Assembly (NCBI GenBank): GCA_963772955.1 | Contig: CAVYZF010000020.1 | Location: 1 to 64,000 of the forward strand | DNA length: 64,000 bases | Reading direction: 5' to 3' | DNA from: Gp6-AA40 sp963772955 | GTDB taxonomy: Bacteria; Acidobacteriota; Vicinamibacteria; Vicinamibacterales; UBA2999 | In this document: in pieces, positions 25,886 to 34,470 of the stretch | Layout: every line of letters begins with the position of its first letter | Position numbering within the stretch: the stretch's first letter is position 1 | Notes under the pieces: model-generated | Database searches by the model: none | Seen by the model: only the letters and a program-made list of their open reading frames with translations | Told to the model about the DNA's origin: nothing | Program-made: the position numbers and the translations under genes

Positions 25886-27016
25886 CTACTCGGCGACGAG
25901 CGCGGCGTGCTTGGCTTCCGCTTCCTGCGCCATTGCAGCGTGTCCAAGTCGCCGTGCGGCGGCCGCCAGGTACGTGAACGCGATCGGCTCGACCGGAAAC
26001 CGCTCGGCGGCGCGGCGGAGCACTCGCTCCGCGGCGCTCGTGCTCCCGGACAAGAACAGCGCGCGGCCATACATGGTCAGCGCATCGCTCGTCGCACTCG
26101 GCTGGTCCGCAACGGGCGCGAGTGCTTCGAGCGCTTTGTTTAGAGCGACTCGATCGTCGTCTCGGACCGCCGCTTCGAGCCAGACACGGCCAAGCGCCGT
26201 GTAGACGACGGTCGAATCAGGATGACGTTCCGCTGCGCGCCCCAGTGTCAACACTGCGGCATCTCGTCGTCCCAGGCGAGCGTAGGCAAGACCGACGCTG
26301 ACGAGCCGTTCGGGGCGTGCCGGTTCGAGCGCTGACAACGCCTCGAGTTGTTCGATTGCCTGACGATGGCGGCCCGAGTCGGTGTAGAGCGTGACGAGCT
26401 CCTCGCGGGCAGCGGCGAACGTCGGATCGAGATCGACCGCTTTCAGCAGCGCGCGCTCCGCCTGTTCGCGCGGACGACGATCGCGAAGACAGAGGCCGAG
26501 CAGGTAATGCGCTTGCGGCATCTTCTCGTCGAGGCTGACGGCTTTTCGCAACGCTTCGATCGCACGTGGAATGTCGCCATTGCGATAGTGGGCAAGTCCC
26601 AGCTTGTAGACTACGCGCGGAGCGCTTTCATCGAGCCGCAAACTATGTTCGTAGTCAGTGACCGCGGAGGCGGGCTGGCCCATTGCGGCATGCGCATCGC
26701 CGAGGAGCTCGAGCGGGCGCGGAGCTGACGGGTCCAGTGCTACGGCTTCGGTAAGGTCGCGCACGGCCGATGCGAACTCGCCGCGTTGCTGGTAGGTCTC
26801 GCCGCGCATCAGGCGCGCGATCATCGAGTCGGGCTTCAGGGTCAGGGCACCGCTGAAGGCCTCGATGGCCTCGAGCGTCTGGCCGCGGGTGACGGCCTCG
26901 TCCCCGGCGGCAAGCAGCCGGCGGTATTCGCCCTGTTGGCGGGCGTCGAACCAGAGAAACGCCAGGGATGCGGCCAGGGCCATCGCTCCGACCGCCGCCA
27001 CAATCGGCCGATTCAC
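25886..27016 (-). CDS. Membrane-anchored TPR protein
   Basis: An N-terminal helix (IVAAVGAMALAASLAFLWF) anchors about nine tetratricopeptide repeats (for example AGDEAVTRGQTLEAIEAFSGALTLKPDS, LLGDAHAAMGQPASAVTDYEHSLRLDES, YKLGLAHYRNGDIPRAIEALRKAVSLDEK). 376 residues. Probably a periplasm-facing scaffold; partners unknown. GTG at 27016 is chosen because a TACCAT box ends six bases upstream and the hydrophobic segment follows at once. Divergent from the sigma factor gene. Confidence 0.75.
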   Translation of the reverse strand: MNRPIVAAVGAMALAASLAFLWFDARQQGEYRRLLAAGDEAVTRGQTLEAIEAFSGALTLKPDSMIARLMRGETYQQRGEFASAVRDLTEAVALDPSAPRPLELLGDAHAAMGQPASAVTDYEHSLRLDESAPRVVYKLGLAHYRNGDIPRAIEALRKAVSLDEKMPQAHYLLGLCLRDRRPREQAERALLKAVDLDPTFAAAREELVTLYTDSGRHRQAIEQLEALSALEPARPERLVSVGLAYARLGRRDAAVLTLGRAAERHPDSTVVYTALGRVWLEAAVRDDDRVALNKALEALAPVADQPSATSDALTMYGRALFLSGSTSAAERVLRRAAERFPVEPIAFTYLAAAARRLGHAAMAQEAEAKHAALVAE

Positions 27017-27113
27017 GGGGTCATGGTAGCGCAGGAACCAACGCCGGGTGGCGGGGTCTAATGGGTTCAAGGACGGTGCTAGACTGATGGGGACGCCTGT
27101 ATACGGAGGGTTG

Positions 27114-27716
27114 GTGAAGAACGCTGGCGCTATCGGTTGGTCCGACGTAGGCACTGCGGAAGCCGCCCTCATTGAACGGTGTAACACCGGGGACGAAACC
27201 GCCTGCGCCGACCTGGTGAGTGCCCACCAGCGCATGGTTTACACCCTGGCGCTGCACCTGCTTCAGGACCCTGATGAAGCCCTGGACCTGTCGCAGGAGG
27301 TCTTCCTGCGAGTGTTCCGGACGCTTCCCAGCTTCCGGGGCCAATCGGCCCTCCGGACCTGGATCTATCGGATCGTCATCAATCAAGCCCGCAACCGTCA
27401 GCGCTGGTGGCGGCGGCGGCATCGTTCGAGCCAGGTTTCTCTCGATGAGCATTTGAAGCAGTTCGGCGACGTCGAGTCCAAGACTGACGTCCTGCCTGAC
27501 CGGTTGCTCGCCAGCAAGGAAACATCTTCGCTCATCTGGCAGGCGCTCGACCGGTTACCCTTCGATCAGCGGACGGCGCTGATCCTGCGCGAAGTGGATG
27601 GCCTTCACTACGACGAGATCGCCTTCTCTCTGGGCGTCGCGGTCGGCACCGTGAAATCGCGGCTGACACGCGCGCGACAGGCGCTGCGTGCCGAGCTACT
27701 GGGGCTGCACGCATGA
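27114..27716 (+). CDS. ECF-type RNA polymerase sigma factor
   Basis: Region 2 (LVSAHQRMVYTLALHLLQDPDEALDLSQEVFLRVFRTLPSFRGQSALRTWIYRIVINQARN) and region 4 (LPFDQRTALILREVDGLHYDEIAFSLGVAVGTVKSRLTRARQALRAEL) are intact, without sigma-1 or -3 domains. GTG 27114 is favoured because GGAGG precedes it and a TAGACT box near 27081 would put the transcript start downstream of the alternative ATG 27087. ATGA overlap with the anti-sigma gene shows coupled expression, normally with the sigma factor held inactive by its partner. Confidence 0.88.
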   Translation: MKNAGAIGWSDVGTAEAALIERCNTGDETACADLVSAHQRMVYTLALHLLQDPDEALDLSQEVFLRVFRTLPSFRGQSALRTWIYRIVINQARNRQRWWRRRHRSSQVSLDEHLKQFGDVESKTDVLPDRLLASKETSSLIWQALDRLPFDQRTALILREVDGLHYDEIAFSLGVAVGTVKSRLTRARQALRAELLGLHA

Positions 27717-28657
27717 CGCCCTATGTCGGCTGCGAGTACGCGCGCGAGCGGCTCGAAGCGCTCCTCGACGACGAGTTATCCGTCGATGAACAGGTGCTCG
27801 TGGAGAGTCACGTTCGCTGGTGCCGGACGTGCGCCGATCGCATCGAAGACTTCCAGCTGATTGGAGCGTCGATCCGAGTCGGCCCAAGCGGCATTCGTGT
27901 GAAGGAACTGGAGCCCGCACTGAGCGCGGTGTATTCACGCGTGCTGATGCGGATGCGCGCCGAGCACGATCAGGCTTTCACCGTGCGCATGCGGGAACTC
28001 TTCATCGACATGCGGCTGCTGTGGCCGGCCCTCGGCGCGACGATGGCCGTGCTGGTGTGCCTCAGCGTGGCGATTGGCGTCCTGAAGAGCACGTCCAGCG
28101 AGCGGCCGTCGTCGTTGGCGACGAGGCTCGAGGCCATGAACCCCGGGTCGGAAGGCAATCCGTTGCGGCCGGACAATAACGCGCGCGTCGATCGCTACTT
28201 CGACAAGTTCGTGGACAGCGACCGTGCCGGCGGGATTTCGATCCCGCGGGTGATGGACGATGGCGCTTCCGTTATCGGCATCAACGACGAAGAAGCGACG
28301 TTCACGATGGCGATGGTCGTCAATCGCGAAGGGCGGATCACGACGGCGGAGTTGCTGAACTCCGAGCGTGGCGTCAGCAGCACGAAGGCCGAGCACGGGC
28401 TCTACACCAATGAGGCTGTGCTGGACGCAGTGAGGCAGTCGCGCTTCGCGCCGGCTCAGACGCCGATCGGCCGCACGGTTGCCGTGAACATGGTGTGGTT
28501 GATCGTGGTGACCACAGTGCAGACGCCACAGGCCCAAGCCGTCGTTCAGGAGGCCCCCGTGGTTGCTCGTACGCGGCGTCTGCCGGCAGCCGACCCCGCC
28601 GTGCCGTTGCCAGTCGGACGTCAGTCGTCCCGGATCAGCGGATCACCGACGGCCTGA
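27713..28657 (+). CDS. Anti-sigma factor with zinc finger and TonB C-terminal-like periplasmic domain
   Basis: Residues 1-60 carry the zinc-finger anti-sigma pattern (CEYARERLEALLDDELS...ESHVRWCRTC, with the H-x3-C-x2-C ligands). A transmembrane helix lies near residues 103-123 (LWPALGATMAVLVCLSVAIGVL). The periplasmic part has a segment resembling the TonB C-terminal domain: ATFTMAMVVNREGRITTAELL...NEAVLDAVRQSRFAPAQTPIGRTVAVNMVWLIVVTTV. A Pro-rich tail ends the protein. Presumably holds the upstream sigma factor; the TonB-like domain could sense outer-membrane transporter state. The 3' end overlaps the convergent propeller gene by 15 bases. Confidence 0.78.
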   Translation: MTPYVGCEYARERLEALLDDELSVDEQVLVESHVRWCRTCADRIEDFQLIGASIRVGPSGIRVKELEPALSAVYSRVLMRMRAEHDQAFTVRMRELFIDMRLLWPALGATMAVLVCLSVAIGVLKSTSSERPSSLATRLEAMNPGSEGNPLRPDNNARVDRYFDKFVDSDRAGGISIPRVMDDGASVIGINDEEATFTMAMVVNREGRITTAELLNSERGVSSTKAEHGLYTNEAVLDAVRQSRFAPAQTPIGRTVAVNMVWLIVVTTVQTPQAQAVVQEAPVVARTRRLPAADPAVPLPVGRQSSRISGSPTA

Positions 28658-30868
28658 GGCCGTTGGTTCCGACATTTCTCCTCGCGCACTCGCGGTGTTG
28701 TTCAGGGCATCCGTCGCTCGCAGGGTGACTCCGCGCGAGACCGCATCCCCCTCGAGCACCAGTTCGAACTGCTCGAACCGCGAGTCGGCGATGCCGTCCT
28801 TGGGATAGACCGACTGCCACTTGTCCCCATCGAGCGAGAAGTCGACCTTCTGCACCGACGAGTTCGTATCGCGGACGTCGAACGTAATCGTGGCCCGGCC
28901 GTTGTCTCGTCGAACCGAGGTCACCGTGATCACGGGCGGGACGTTGTCGATCGCAAATGCCGTGCTCTCGCGCGCACCTGACAACGCGCTGGTGGCGGAG
29001 TTCGACGAGGCATCCGACGCGACGATACGTACGGTGTAGCGGCCGTTGGGCACCGAGGTCGTATCCCACACGAGGATCTGGTCGCTCATCCCGCGCTTGA
29101 GCAGTTTCCATGCCGTTTCGCCTTCGCGGCGATAGAACATGTCGTAGCTCAGGCCGTCGCCGTTGTCGTCCTCCGCGCGCCACACGAACGTCATCAGCCC
29201 TTTCTCATAGACTCGTCGTCCGAGAGAAGGTGATGAGGAGCCCTGTCCCTGACTGGCTCGCTTGTCTGGCAGATCGCCCTCGAAGCCGGCGATCTCCGGG
29301 TCGACCGGGAACGGGCGCTGGAACACGGTCCCGGGCGGATGGACCGTGATCGACGTGACGCGCGGTCGCATATTACGAGGCAGATATGCAGCCGTGACAG
29401 AGGTCAGAAGGGGAGCGTCACCCTTGCCCGCGCTCAGCGTTGCGCGCCACTGGAGGTAGCGCGCTCGCGGACTCGTGATGGTGCTGCCTTCCGAGTCGGT
29501 ATAGGTCGGACTCCAGTTGCTCCACGTTTCATCCGGCGTGTTCGTGTTTCCCGAGCGCGAGGCGATCTCGAGCCTGCTGCCGGCGGGAGTCTGCGACTGC
29601 CATCTGATCGTGCCCCAGAGCGCAACGGTCTGCGCGTCGCGGACATCGGAGACATACGTGCCGCGATCGGCACGCGCCGAAGTCAGCCTGAGAAGCTTGC
29701 CCGGATTCGACGTGGCGATGAGGACGCGTCCTTCCGACTGCTGCAGGAGTCCCGTGACCTGCTGCGCGTTCGCGCGCGCGATCAAGGTGGGCTGGAACGG
29801 ATCACCCGCCAGGCGGAAGATCTTTCCTGAGTTGCCGGTGGCCACGAGGATCGTTCCGTCGGCGTCAACGGCGACGTCATACGGTGTGTCGGCGCGCGAC
29901 TCCCACAGCAGATCCCACGCACCATCGGGCAGGATTCGATAGAGCGCGCCGGCTGCAGCGGCCGCAGGGCCACGTCCTGATGGCGCCGCTTGCCCCTGTG
30001 GCGACGACGTGACGACGGCATCGCCGACCGCGACGACCGTGATCTCGGTCGAGACGTTTGGCGTGAGCGGAACAGGTGCCGGGCCCGGGGCAGCAGGCGC
30101 AGGCGCGGCGCTCGCGCCCCGGCCGCTCACCGCCGCCACGTAGATGTTGCCGCGGCTGTCGACGCGCAGAGTGCGGATCTCGTTGTAGCTCGAGTCGAGC
30201 AACACGAATGGCTTGCCTGACGCGTCGAGACGGAAGACGCGGCCCGGCGATTCTGTGCCTGCCAGCAGTTGATCGTTCTGATCGAAGGCAAGCGTCATCG
30301 CATGGGTGGCCTTCGTCGCGTAAAAGGTGGTGCCGTTTCCGTCTGGTGTGATCTTGTAGATGACACCCTTGTCGCCAGTGGCGGCGAAGACGTTACCGGC
30401 CTTGTCGACGGCAAGACTCCAGATATAGCGATCACCCGGGTCGAAGAACACGCTGCCCGCGCCCTTCGCGTCGACCTTGTAGATCTTCCCGTTCGGAGAC
30501 GTTCCGACGTAGAGTCCGCCACCCGGGGCCGGAGCCAGCGCGTGGACCTCGAGCTCTTCGCTATCGAAGAAGACGGTGCCTTTGCCCGCAGAATCGATCT
30601 TGTAGACCTGGCCCTCGTTGCCGCTGCCCGCGTAGACCGAGCCGTCAGGTCCGCTGACCAGCGTCCAGACGAAGGGCGCATTGGCCTCGTAGACCGGCGA
30701 AGCAGTCGGACCGAGTGTGAGTCGTCCGAATGAATCGATCGAGAGGTTCTCGATCTCACCGCGAAGGAACTCGCTCTCCGTCGACACTTCCCAAAAGGTT
30801 GGCGTCGAGGCGCGCAAGGTCACAGTCGCGAACATCAGAAGGGCCGCGATGGAGAGGCGAGAGAACAA
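28643..30868 (-). CDS. Secreted beta-propeller protein (NHL/PQQ-like repeats plus C-terminal Ig-like region)
   Basis: 741 residues from TTG 30868, which has GGAG four bases upstream and gives a clean signal peptide (FSRLSIAALLMFATVTLRAS). Residues about 60-430 contain repeated propeller blades: GPDGSVYAGSGNEGQVYKID, GGGLYVGTSPNGKIYKVDAKG, GNVFAATGDKGVIYKITPDG and VDADGTILVATGNSGKIFRL, with a Pro/Ala-rich insertion. The C-terminal third has fibronectin/Ig-like strands (VWDTTSVPNGRYTVRIVASDASSN). It follows the S55 protein gene by one base and is coupled to it. Probably an exported binding protein; ligand unknown. Confidence 0.75.
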   Translation of the reverse strand: MFSRLSIAALLMFATVTLRASTPTFWEVSTESEFLRGEIENLSIDSFGRLTLGPTASPVYEANAPFVWTLVSGPDGSVYAGSGNEGQVYKIDSAGKGTVFFDSEELEVHALAPAPGGGLYVGTSPNGKIYKVDAKGAGSVFFDPGDRYIWSLAVDKAGNVFAATGDKGVIYKITPDGNGTTFYATKATHAMTLAFDQNDQLLAGTESPGRVFRLDASGKPFVLLDSSYNEIRTLRVDSRGNIYVAAVSGRGASAAPAPAAPGPAPVPLTPNVSTEITVVAVGDAVVTSSPQGQAAPSGRGPAAAAAGALYRILPDGAWDLLWESRADTPYDVAVDADGTILVATGNSGKIFRLAGDPFQPTLIARANAQQVTGLLQQSEGRVLIATSNPGKLLRLTSARADRGTYVSDVRDAQTVALWGTIRWQSQTPAGSRLEIASRSGNTNTPDETWSNWSPTYTDSEGSTITSPRARYLQWRATLSAGKGDAPLLTSVTAAYLPRNMRPRVTSITVHPPGTVFQRPFPVDPEIAGFEGDLPDKRASQGQGSSSPSLGRRVYEKGLMTFVWRAEDDNGDGLSYDMFYRREGETAWKLLKRGMSDQILVWDTTSVPNGRYTVRIVASDASSNSATSALSGARESTAFAIDNVPPVITVTSVRRDNGRATITFDVRDTNSSVQKVDFSLDGDKWQSVYPKDGIADSRFEQFELVLEGDAVSRGVTLRATDALNNTASARGEMSEPTASGRR

Positions 30869-30869
30869 T

Positions 30870-32738
30870 TTACTCCTCGAGCGGAAGCGTGAGCGTTTTC
30901 GACCCGGTGACCGCATAGCCGGCAGTGATCTCCCAGTCGCCGACGAGCGCGCTCTGCAAGGGACGGAAGCTGCCGCCGTTTCGATCGGACTCCATGACCG
31001 CGAGCACCGACGAGGGGAGGGCGGCGAGCGGCTCACCCTTCACGACGGCCCCGCCGTCGCGGGTGACGAGACGAATGTAGAGACGGTTGTTCTTGCGTGC
31101 GCTGTTGAGCACCCGAATCATCTGCGGCAGGCCGGTGGTCTGCATCGGCTGCACCTGCAGCTCGCGCGCTTCGAACTGCGACAGGTTCCTCGCGTCTGCG
31201 ACCATGATCGAAATGCTGCCGCGCGCATTCGCCGGGACCTGCACCGGCAGCGACTGCGTCACTTCCTCACCGCGATAACTCCGCAGCAGGATGCGGAGAT
31301 CGACCGACGTTCCAGCCTTGGCTTTCGTGCCGTCGATCCACACGCGCTCCAGCGTTGCGCTGCGCGGCGTCTCGCTGGCCTCGATTTCGAGGTTGAGCCC
31401 TTCGAACTGCACATCTTCGAACGCGTTGCGCAGCAGCACATTCAGCGGCGCGACGATAGACGCCGCCGCATACGTCGACGGTTGATCGCCCGTGAACAAA
31501 TCCTCGAAGGCGACGTCGTTGTGGTTCTTGACGCGTGCCGCGCCCTTCAGTGTGTAAGTGCCCACGCCGTTCTGCCGCTCGTACGACGTCAGCGTATTCA
31601 GGATCGCGACGTAGGCGAGGAGTGGCGTGAAGAGCTGATCGTTGACGATGCCGATCGAGAACTTCTTCCGCGTGCCACGCTCGGAGTTGAGCGTGAGGGA
31701 GATGGGGATCATCGCCGGTCCAGGTCCGAGCGTGCCAGCGATCGTCGTCGCGCGATCCTGCTGGACGATGCCGATCACGTCGCCCGTGCTCGCGATCTTC
31801 ATCGAGCTGGAGAGGCTGGGCAGAACGGTGATCACATGGGCACGCGTCATCGGGAACTGCGTCGGCCCGAGTCCGTAGAACGGATGGCCGAAGGCGTAGA
31901 CGCGGTCGCCATCCACTTCCGTGACGGTTCCAGTTGCGCCGACCTCGAGGTCGCCATTCATCAGCGCGACGCCGATCGGATCACCCGGCCGCAGCGGAGC
32001 TGACGATGCGCCTGATGGCGCGGATGTCGTGGACGACTGCGATCCCAGCTGCGCGGCCCCGGCCATCACAGGCAGGAAGCCGAGCTCTCTGAATGCCGAG
32101 ACCAGCGGGTCTATCGTCCGGGTGTCGAAGCCGGAGAAGTTGATGGGCGTGGAGATCGGGCGCAGCAGCGTGGCGATCCCGGCGTTGACCGCATTGGTGC
32201 CGATGACGCTCACGTCAGCCGGGCTATCGGCAAACGGCCGCACCCATGAGAATGCCTGGCGCAGCGAGTCGCGCAGCCCCTCCTGCGTAACCGGGAGCGT
32301 GAGCTGCGCACGCGGAACCTGAGCGCGACGCTGCTGACCGCCGGGGAGCGTCGCGTCCGCGATCATCTCTTCAATGGGCGTAATGCCTGCGAGCGGTTCC
32401 TTCGAGAACTCACCGAGCGAGTACGAGACCGCGCCGACGAGTCGGCCGTCGATGTACACCGGGCTGCCGCTCATCCCGGCGATGACGCCGGTGTTGGCCA
32501 GCGGTCCGCCTTCGAGGCGCGCCAGGATCAGATCGCGTCGTGGGCCGATACTGTTGTGAAGGACGCCGAGGATGTGTGCCTTGAATTCCTCGAGCTGGTC
32601 ACCTTGAAACACCGTTCGACCGGTCGCCACCATCCCTGGCTTGAGCTCGCTGACAGGGAAGGTCTTCGACTGCGCGGGAAGCCCGGCAACCAGACCTGAC
32701 ACGACAAGGAGGAGGACGCCGATCGTGCGGATGTACAT
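30870..32738 (-). CDS. Secreted SpoIVB-type (S55) peptidase-domain protein
   Basis: Signal peptide MYIRTIGVLLLVVSGLVAGLPAQS, then an S55-like domain: LKPGMVATGRTVFQGDQLEEFKAHILGVL contains the family's His, and GVIAGMSGSPVYIDGRLVGAVSYSLG contains the GMSGSP serine motif. The rest (about 400 residues) has beta-rich segments with a conserved DRVYAFGHPF block also seen in S55 proteins. In Bacillus SpoIVB cleaves the SpoIVFA regulator; here sporulation is not implied. Paired with the downstream propeller gene, which may modulate or present substrates. Confidence 0.82.
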   Translation of the reverse strand: MYIRTIGVLLLVVSGLVAGLPAQSKTFPVSELKPGMVATGRTVFQGDQLEEFKAHILGVLHNSIGPRRDLILARLEGGPLANTGVIAGMSGSPVYIDGRLVGAVSYSLGEFSKEPLAGITPIEEMIADATLPGGQQRRAQVPRAQLTLPVTQEGLRDSLRQAFSWVRPFADSPADVSVIGTNAVNAGIATLLRPISTPINFSGFDTRTIDPLVSAFRELGFLPVMAGAAQLGSQSSTTSAPSGASSAPLRPGDPIGVALMNGDLEVGATGTVTEVDGDRVYAFGHPFYGLGPTQFPMTRAHVITVLPSLSSSMKIASTGDVIGIVQQDRATTIAGTLGPGPAMIPISLTLNSERGTRKKFSIGIVNDQLFTPLLAYVAILNTLTSYERQNGVGTYTLKGAARVKNHNDVAFEDLFTGDQPSTYAAASIVAPLNVLLRNAFEDVQFEGLNLEIEASETPRSATLERVWIDGTKAKAGTSVDLRILLRSYRGEEVTQSLPVQVPANARGSISIMVADARNLSQFEARELQVQPMQTTGLPQMIRVLNSARKNNRLYIRLVTRDGGAVVKGEPLAALPSSVLAVMESDRNGGSFRPLQSALVGDWEITAGYAVTGSKTLTLPLEE

Positions 32739-32802
32739 CGGGAGACCTGGTGTGATGATACGGGTAAACCTTTGAAATCGCTAGGGTCCGAACGGCTTTC
32801 GG

Positions 32803-32831
32803 TTGACAGACCTTTCGGCTCTGGGTTACTG
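32803..32831 (+). promoter_or_regulatory. Promoter of the aromatic amino acid operon
   Basis: A consensus -35 TTGACA (32803-32808) and TTACTG (32826-32831) as -10 with 17-base spacing. The predicted start near 32838 lies just upstream of the leader-peptide ATG at 32854. Confidence 0.7.
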
Positions 32832-32853
32832 TCCCTTCACTAGTTCAGACGTC

Positions 32854-32946
32854 ATGTCGCGCATCTTTAGCCGTTTCGTGCCGACCTTTGCCAGTGGTTA
32901 CTGGTGGTGGCACAGATCTGCAGCTGAAGGGACCGCCAGCGTCTAA
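32854..32946 (+). CDS. trpL: Aromatic operon leader peptide (TrpL-type)
   Basis: A 30-codon reading frame: MSRIFSRFVPTFASGYWWWH, then RSAAEGTASV and TAA. Three consecutive Trp codons (32902-32910) are preceded directly by a Tyr codon, and three Phe codons lie at positions 5, 8 and 12. The frame ends 24 bases before the attenuator hairpin, and the operon behind it makes Trp and Tyr precursors. This is the arrangement of ribosome-mediated attenuation: scarcity of charged tRNA stalls the ribosome on these codons and frees the antiterminator. No strong Shine-Dalgarno sequence is seen before ATG. Confidence 0.88.
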   Translation: MSRIFSRFVPTFASGYWWWHRSAAEGTASV

Positions 32947-32983
32947 GACGATTCAACATCCGACAGACCGAGCCCCTTCAGCT
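32922..32983 (+). promoter_or_regulatory. Antiterminator pairing of the aromatic-operon attenuator
   Basis: AGCTGAAGGG (32922-32931), 11 bases after the last Trp codon, is perfectly complementary over 10 bases to CCCTTCAGCT (32974-32983), which is the 5' arm of the terminator. A ribosome stalled on the Trp codons would leave this segment free to pair, preventing terminator formation. CCAGT/ACTGG (32891-32904) can form a further small hairpin around the Trp codons. Confidence 0.75.
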
Positions 32984-33006
32984 ACAGCTGACGGGGCTTT
33001 TTTTTT
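32971..33006 (+). terminator. Attenuator (rho-independent terminator)
   Basis: AGCCCC (32971-32976) pairs with GGGGCT, with an inner TCAGC/GCTGA stem and a TACA loop, followed by nine T residues (32998-33006). It ends four bases before the aroDE ATG at 33011, so read-through is required for the whole operon. Confidence 0.9.
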
Positions 33007-33010
33007 GCCA

Positions 33011-34459
33011 ATGACGCCTCTGTGCGAGACCGTGACCGGCCGATCGATGGCCGAACTCCTGGCTGCCCGCGATTCCGCGGTGAGCGGCGACATGGTGGAG
33101 TTGCGTCTCGATGGCGTGGCCAACCTCGACGTGGGCCGCGCGCTCGACGGTCGGCGTGTGCCTGCAATCGTGACGTGCCGAGCGATGTGGGAGGGCGGCC
33201 TGTTCGACGGCACCGAAGAGGAGCGGCGATCGATTCTTGCCGCCGCCCTGGAGCGTGGCGCTGAACGGGTAGACGTCGAGTTTCGCGCGGTCGAGGGTCA
33301 GGCCACGGGCGTTCCGTTCCGCGATCTCCTCTCGAAGAGTCCCGATCGCATCGTCGTCTCGTCGCACGACTTCGATGGTGTGCCCGTCGATCTCGAGTCG
33401 AGGGCGCGCGCGATGCGAGGGACCGGCGCCGGGACGATCAAGATCGCGGTTTCGGTGAATAGCATCAGCCAGACGCTCTGCCTCAGGTCGATCGCGAAGG
33501 ATGGCGGCGCTGTGGTGATCGGCATGGGCGAGCTCGGTGTTGCATCCCGGCTGCTTGCGGGCCGCTTCGGGTCGGCATGGACCTACGCGGGCGACGGTAT
33601 CGCACCGGGGCAGATCCCTGCACGTCGGATGATCGACGACTACGGGTTCAGGCGCGTGAGCACGTCGACGCGGATCTTCGGTGTCGTCAGCACGAACGCG
33701 CTCCACTCGCTGTCGCCGGTGATGCACAACGCGGCGTTCGAGGCGGCCGGTCTCGATGCCGTCTACGTCCCGCTGCCGGTGCATGAGTTCGGGGACTTCC
33801 TCTCGTTCGCGGAAGAGATGGGCGTCGAAGGCGTCAGCGTCACGATCCCGTTCAAGCTCGACGCGCTCAGGGTTGCGTCTTCATCCGATGCGCTGACGCA
33901 GCAGGTCGGCGCTGCGAACACGCTGCGCAAGGGCAGCGGTGGCTGGGACGCCACGAACACTGACGTCGAGGGATTTCTTCAGCCACTTGGCCTGGCCTGG
34001 GACGCGTCGGTGGAGGGCGTTCGCGCGTCCGTGCTCGGCGCCGGCGGCTCGGCGCGCGCAGTCATTGTCGCGCTCGCATCAAAGGGCGCGCAGGTCACCG
34101 TGCACGCGAGGCGACAGGACCAGGCGCAGGAGCTTGCGTCGAGCTTCAACGTCGGGTCGGGTGCGTATCCGCCGGAGTCTGGGTCGTGGGATCTGCTCGT
34201 CAACTGCACGCCGCTTGGCGGTGCAGCGCGTCGGGGGGAGTCGCCGATGCCGGCAGACAGGTTGACGGGTCGGCTCGTCTATGACCTGACCTACGGATCC
34301 GGTGAAGCGACGCTGCTGCGTGATGCGCGCATCGCCGGGCTGAAGACGCTCGATGGTTTCTCGATGCTCGTCGCGCAGGCGGAGCGGCAGTTCGAATGGT
34401 GGACGGGACGCAAGCCGGAACCGGGAGTGATGGAGGCCGCCGCGCGGCGACGCGTGTGA
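33011..34459 (+). CDS. aroDE: Fused 3-dehydroquinate dehydratase (type I)/shikimate dehydrogenase
   Basis: Residues about 1-215 are a type I dehydroquinase: CETVTGRSM, DMVELRLDGV, VIVSSHDF with the catalytic His, TIKIAVSVNS with the Schiff-base Lys, and IGMGELGVASRLLAG. Residues about 220-480 are shikimate dehydrogenase: FGVVSTNALHSLSPVMHNAAF, VEGVSVTIPFK (catalytic Lys), AANTLRKG, NTDVEGF, the NADP GAGGSARAV loop, NCTPLG and DLTYG. Together they catalyse consecutive shikimate-pathway steps, as in plants and chlamydiae. The start ATG 33011 follows the attenuator T-run; no Shine-Dalgarno is seen, so translation may depend on the leader ribosome. First structural gene of the operon. Confidence 0.92.
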   Translation: MTPLCETVTGRSMAELLAARDSAVSGDMVELRLDGVANLDVGRALDGRRVPAIVTCRAMWEGGLFDGTEEERRSILAAALERGAERVDVEFRAVEGQATGVPFRDLLSKSPDRIVVSSHDFDGVPVDLESRARAMRGTGAGTIKIAVSVNSISQTLCLRSIAKDGGAVVIGMGELGVASRLLAGRFGSAWTYAGDGIAPGQIPARRMIDDYGFRRVSTSTRIFGVVSTNALHSLSPVMHNAAFEAAGLDAVYVPLPVHEFGDFLSFAEEMGVEGVSVTIPFKLDALRVASSSDALTQQVGAANTLRKGSGGWDATNTDVEGFLQPLGLAWDASVEGVRASVLGAGGSARAVIVALASKGAQVTVHARRQDQAQELASSFNVGSGAYPPESGSWDLLVNCTPLGGAARRGESPMPADRLTGRLVYDLTYGSGEATLLRDARIAGLKTLDGFSMLVAQAERQFEWWTGRKPEPGVMEAAARRRV

Positions 34460-34470
34460 CAAAACGGGAC

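Noticed and set aside
32971..33006. Terminator belonging to the upstream S55 gene
   Set aside because: The S55 gene runs on the other strand and starts here; the T-run is oriented for plus-strand transcription from the promoter at 32803.
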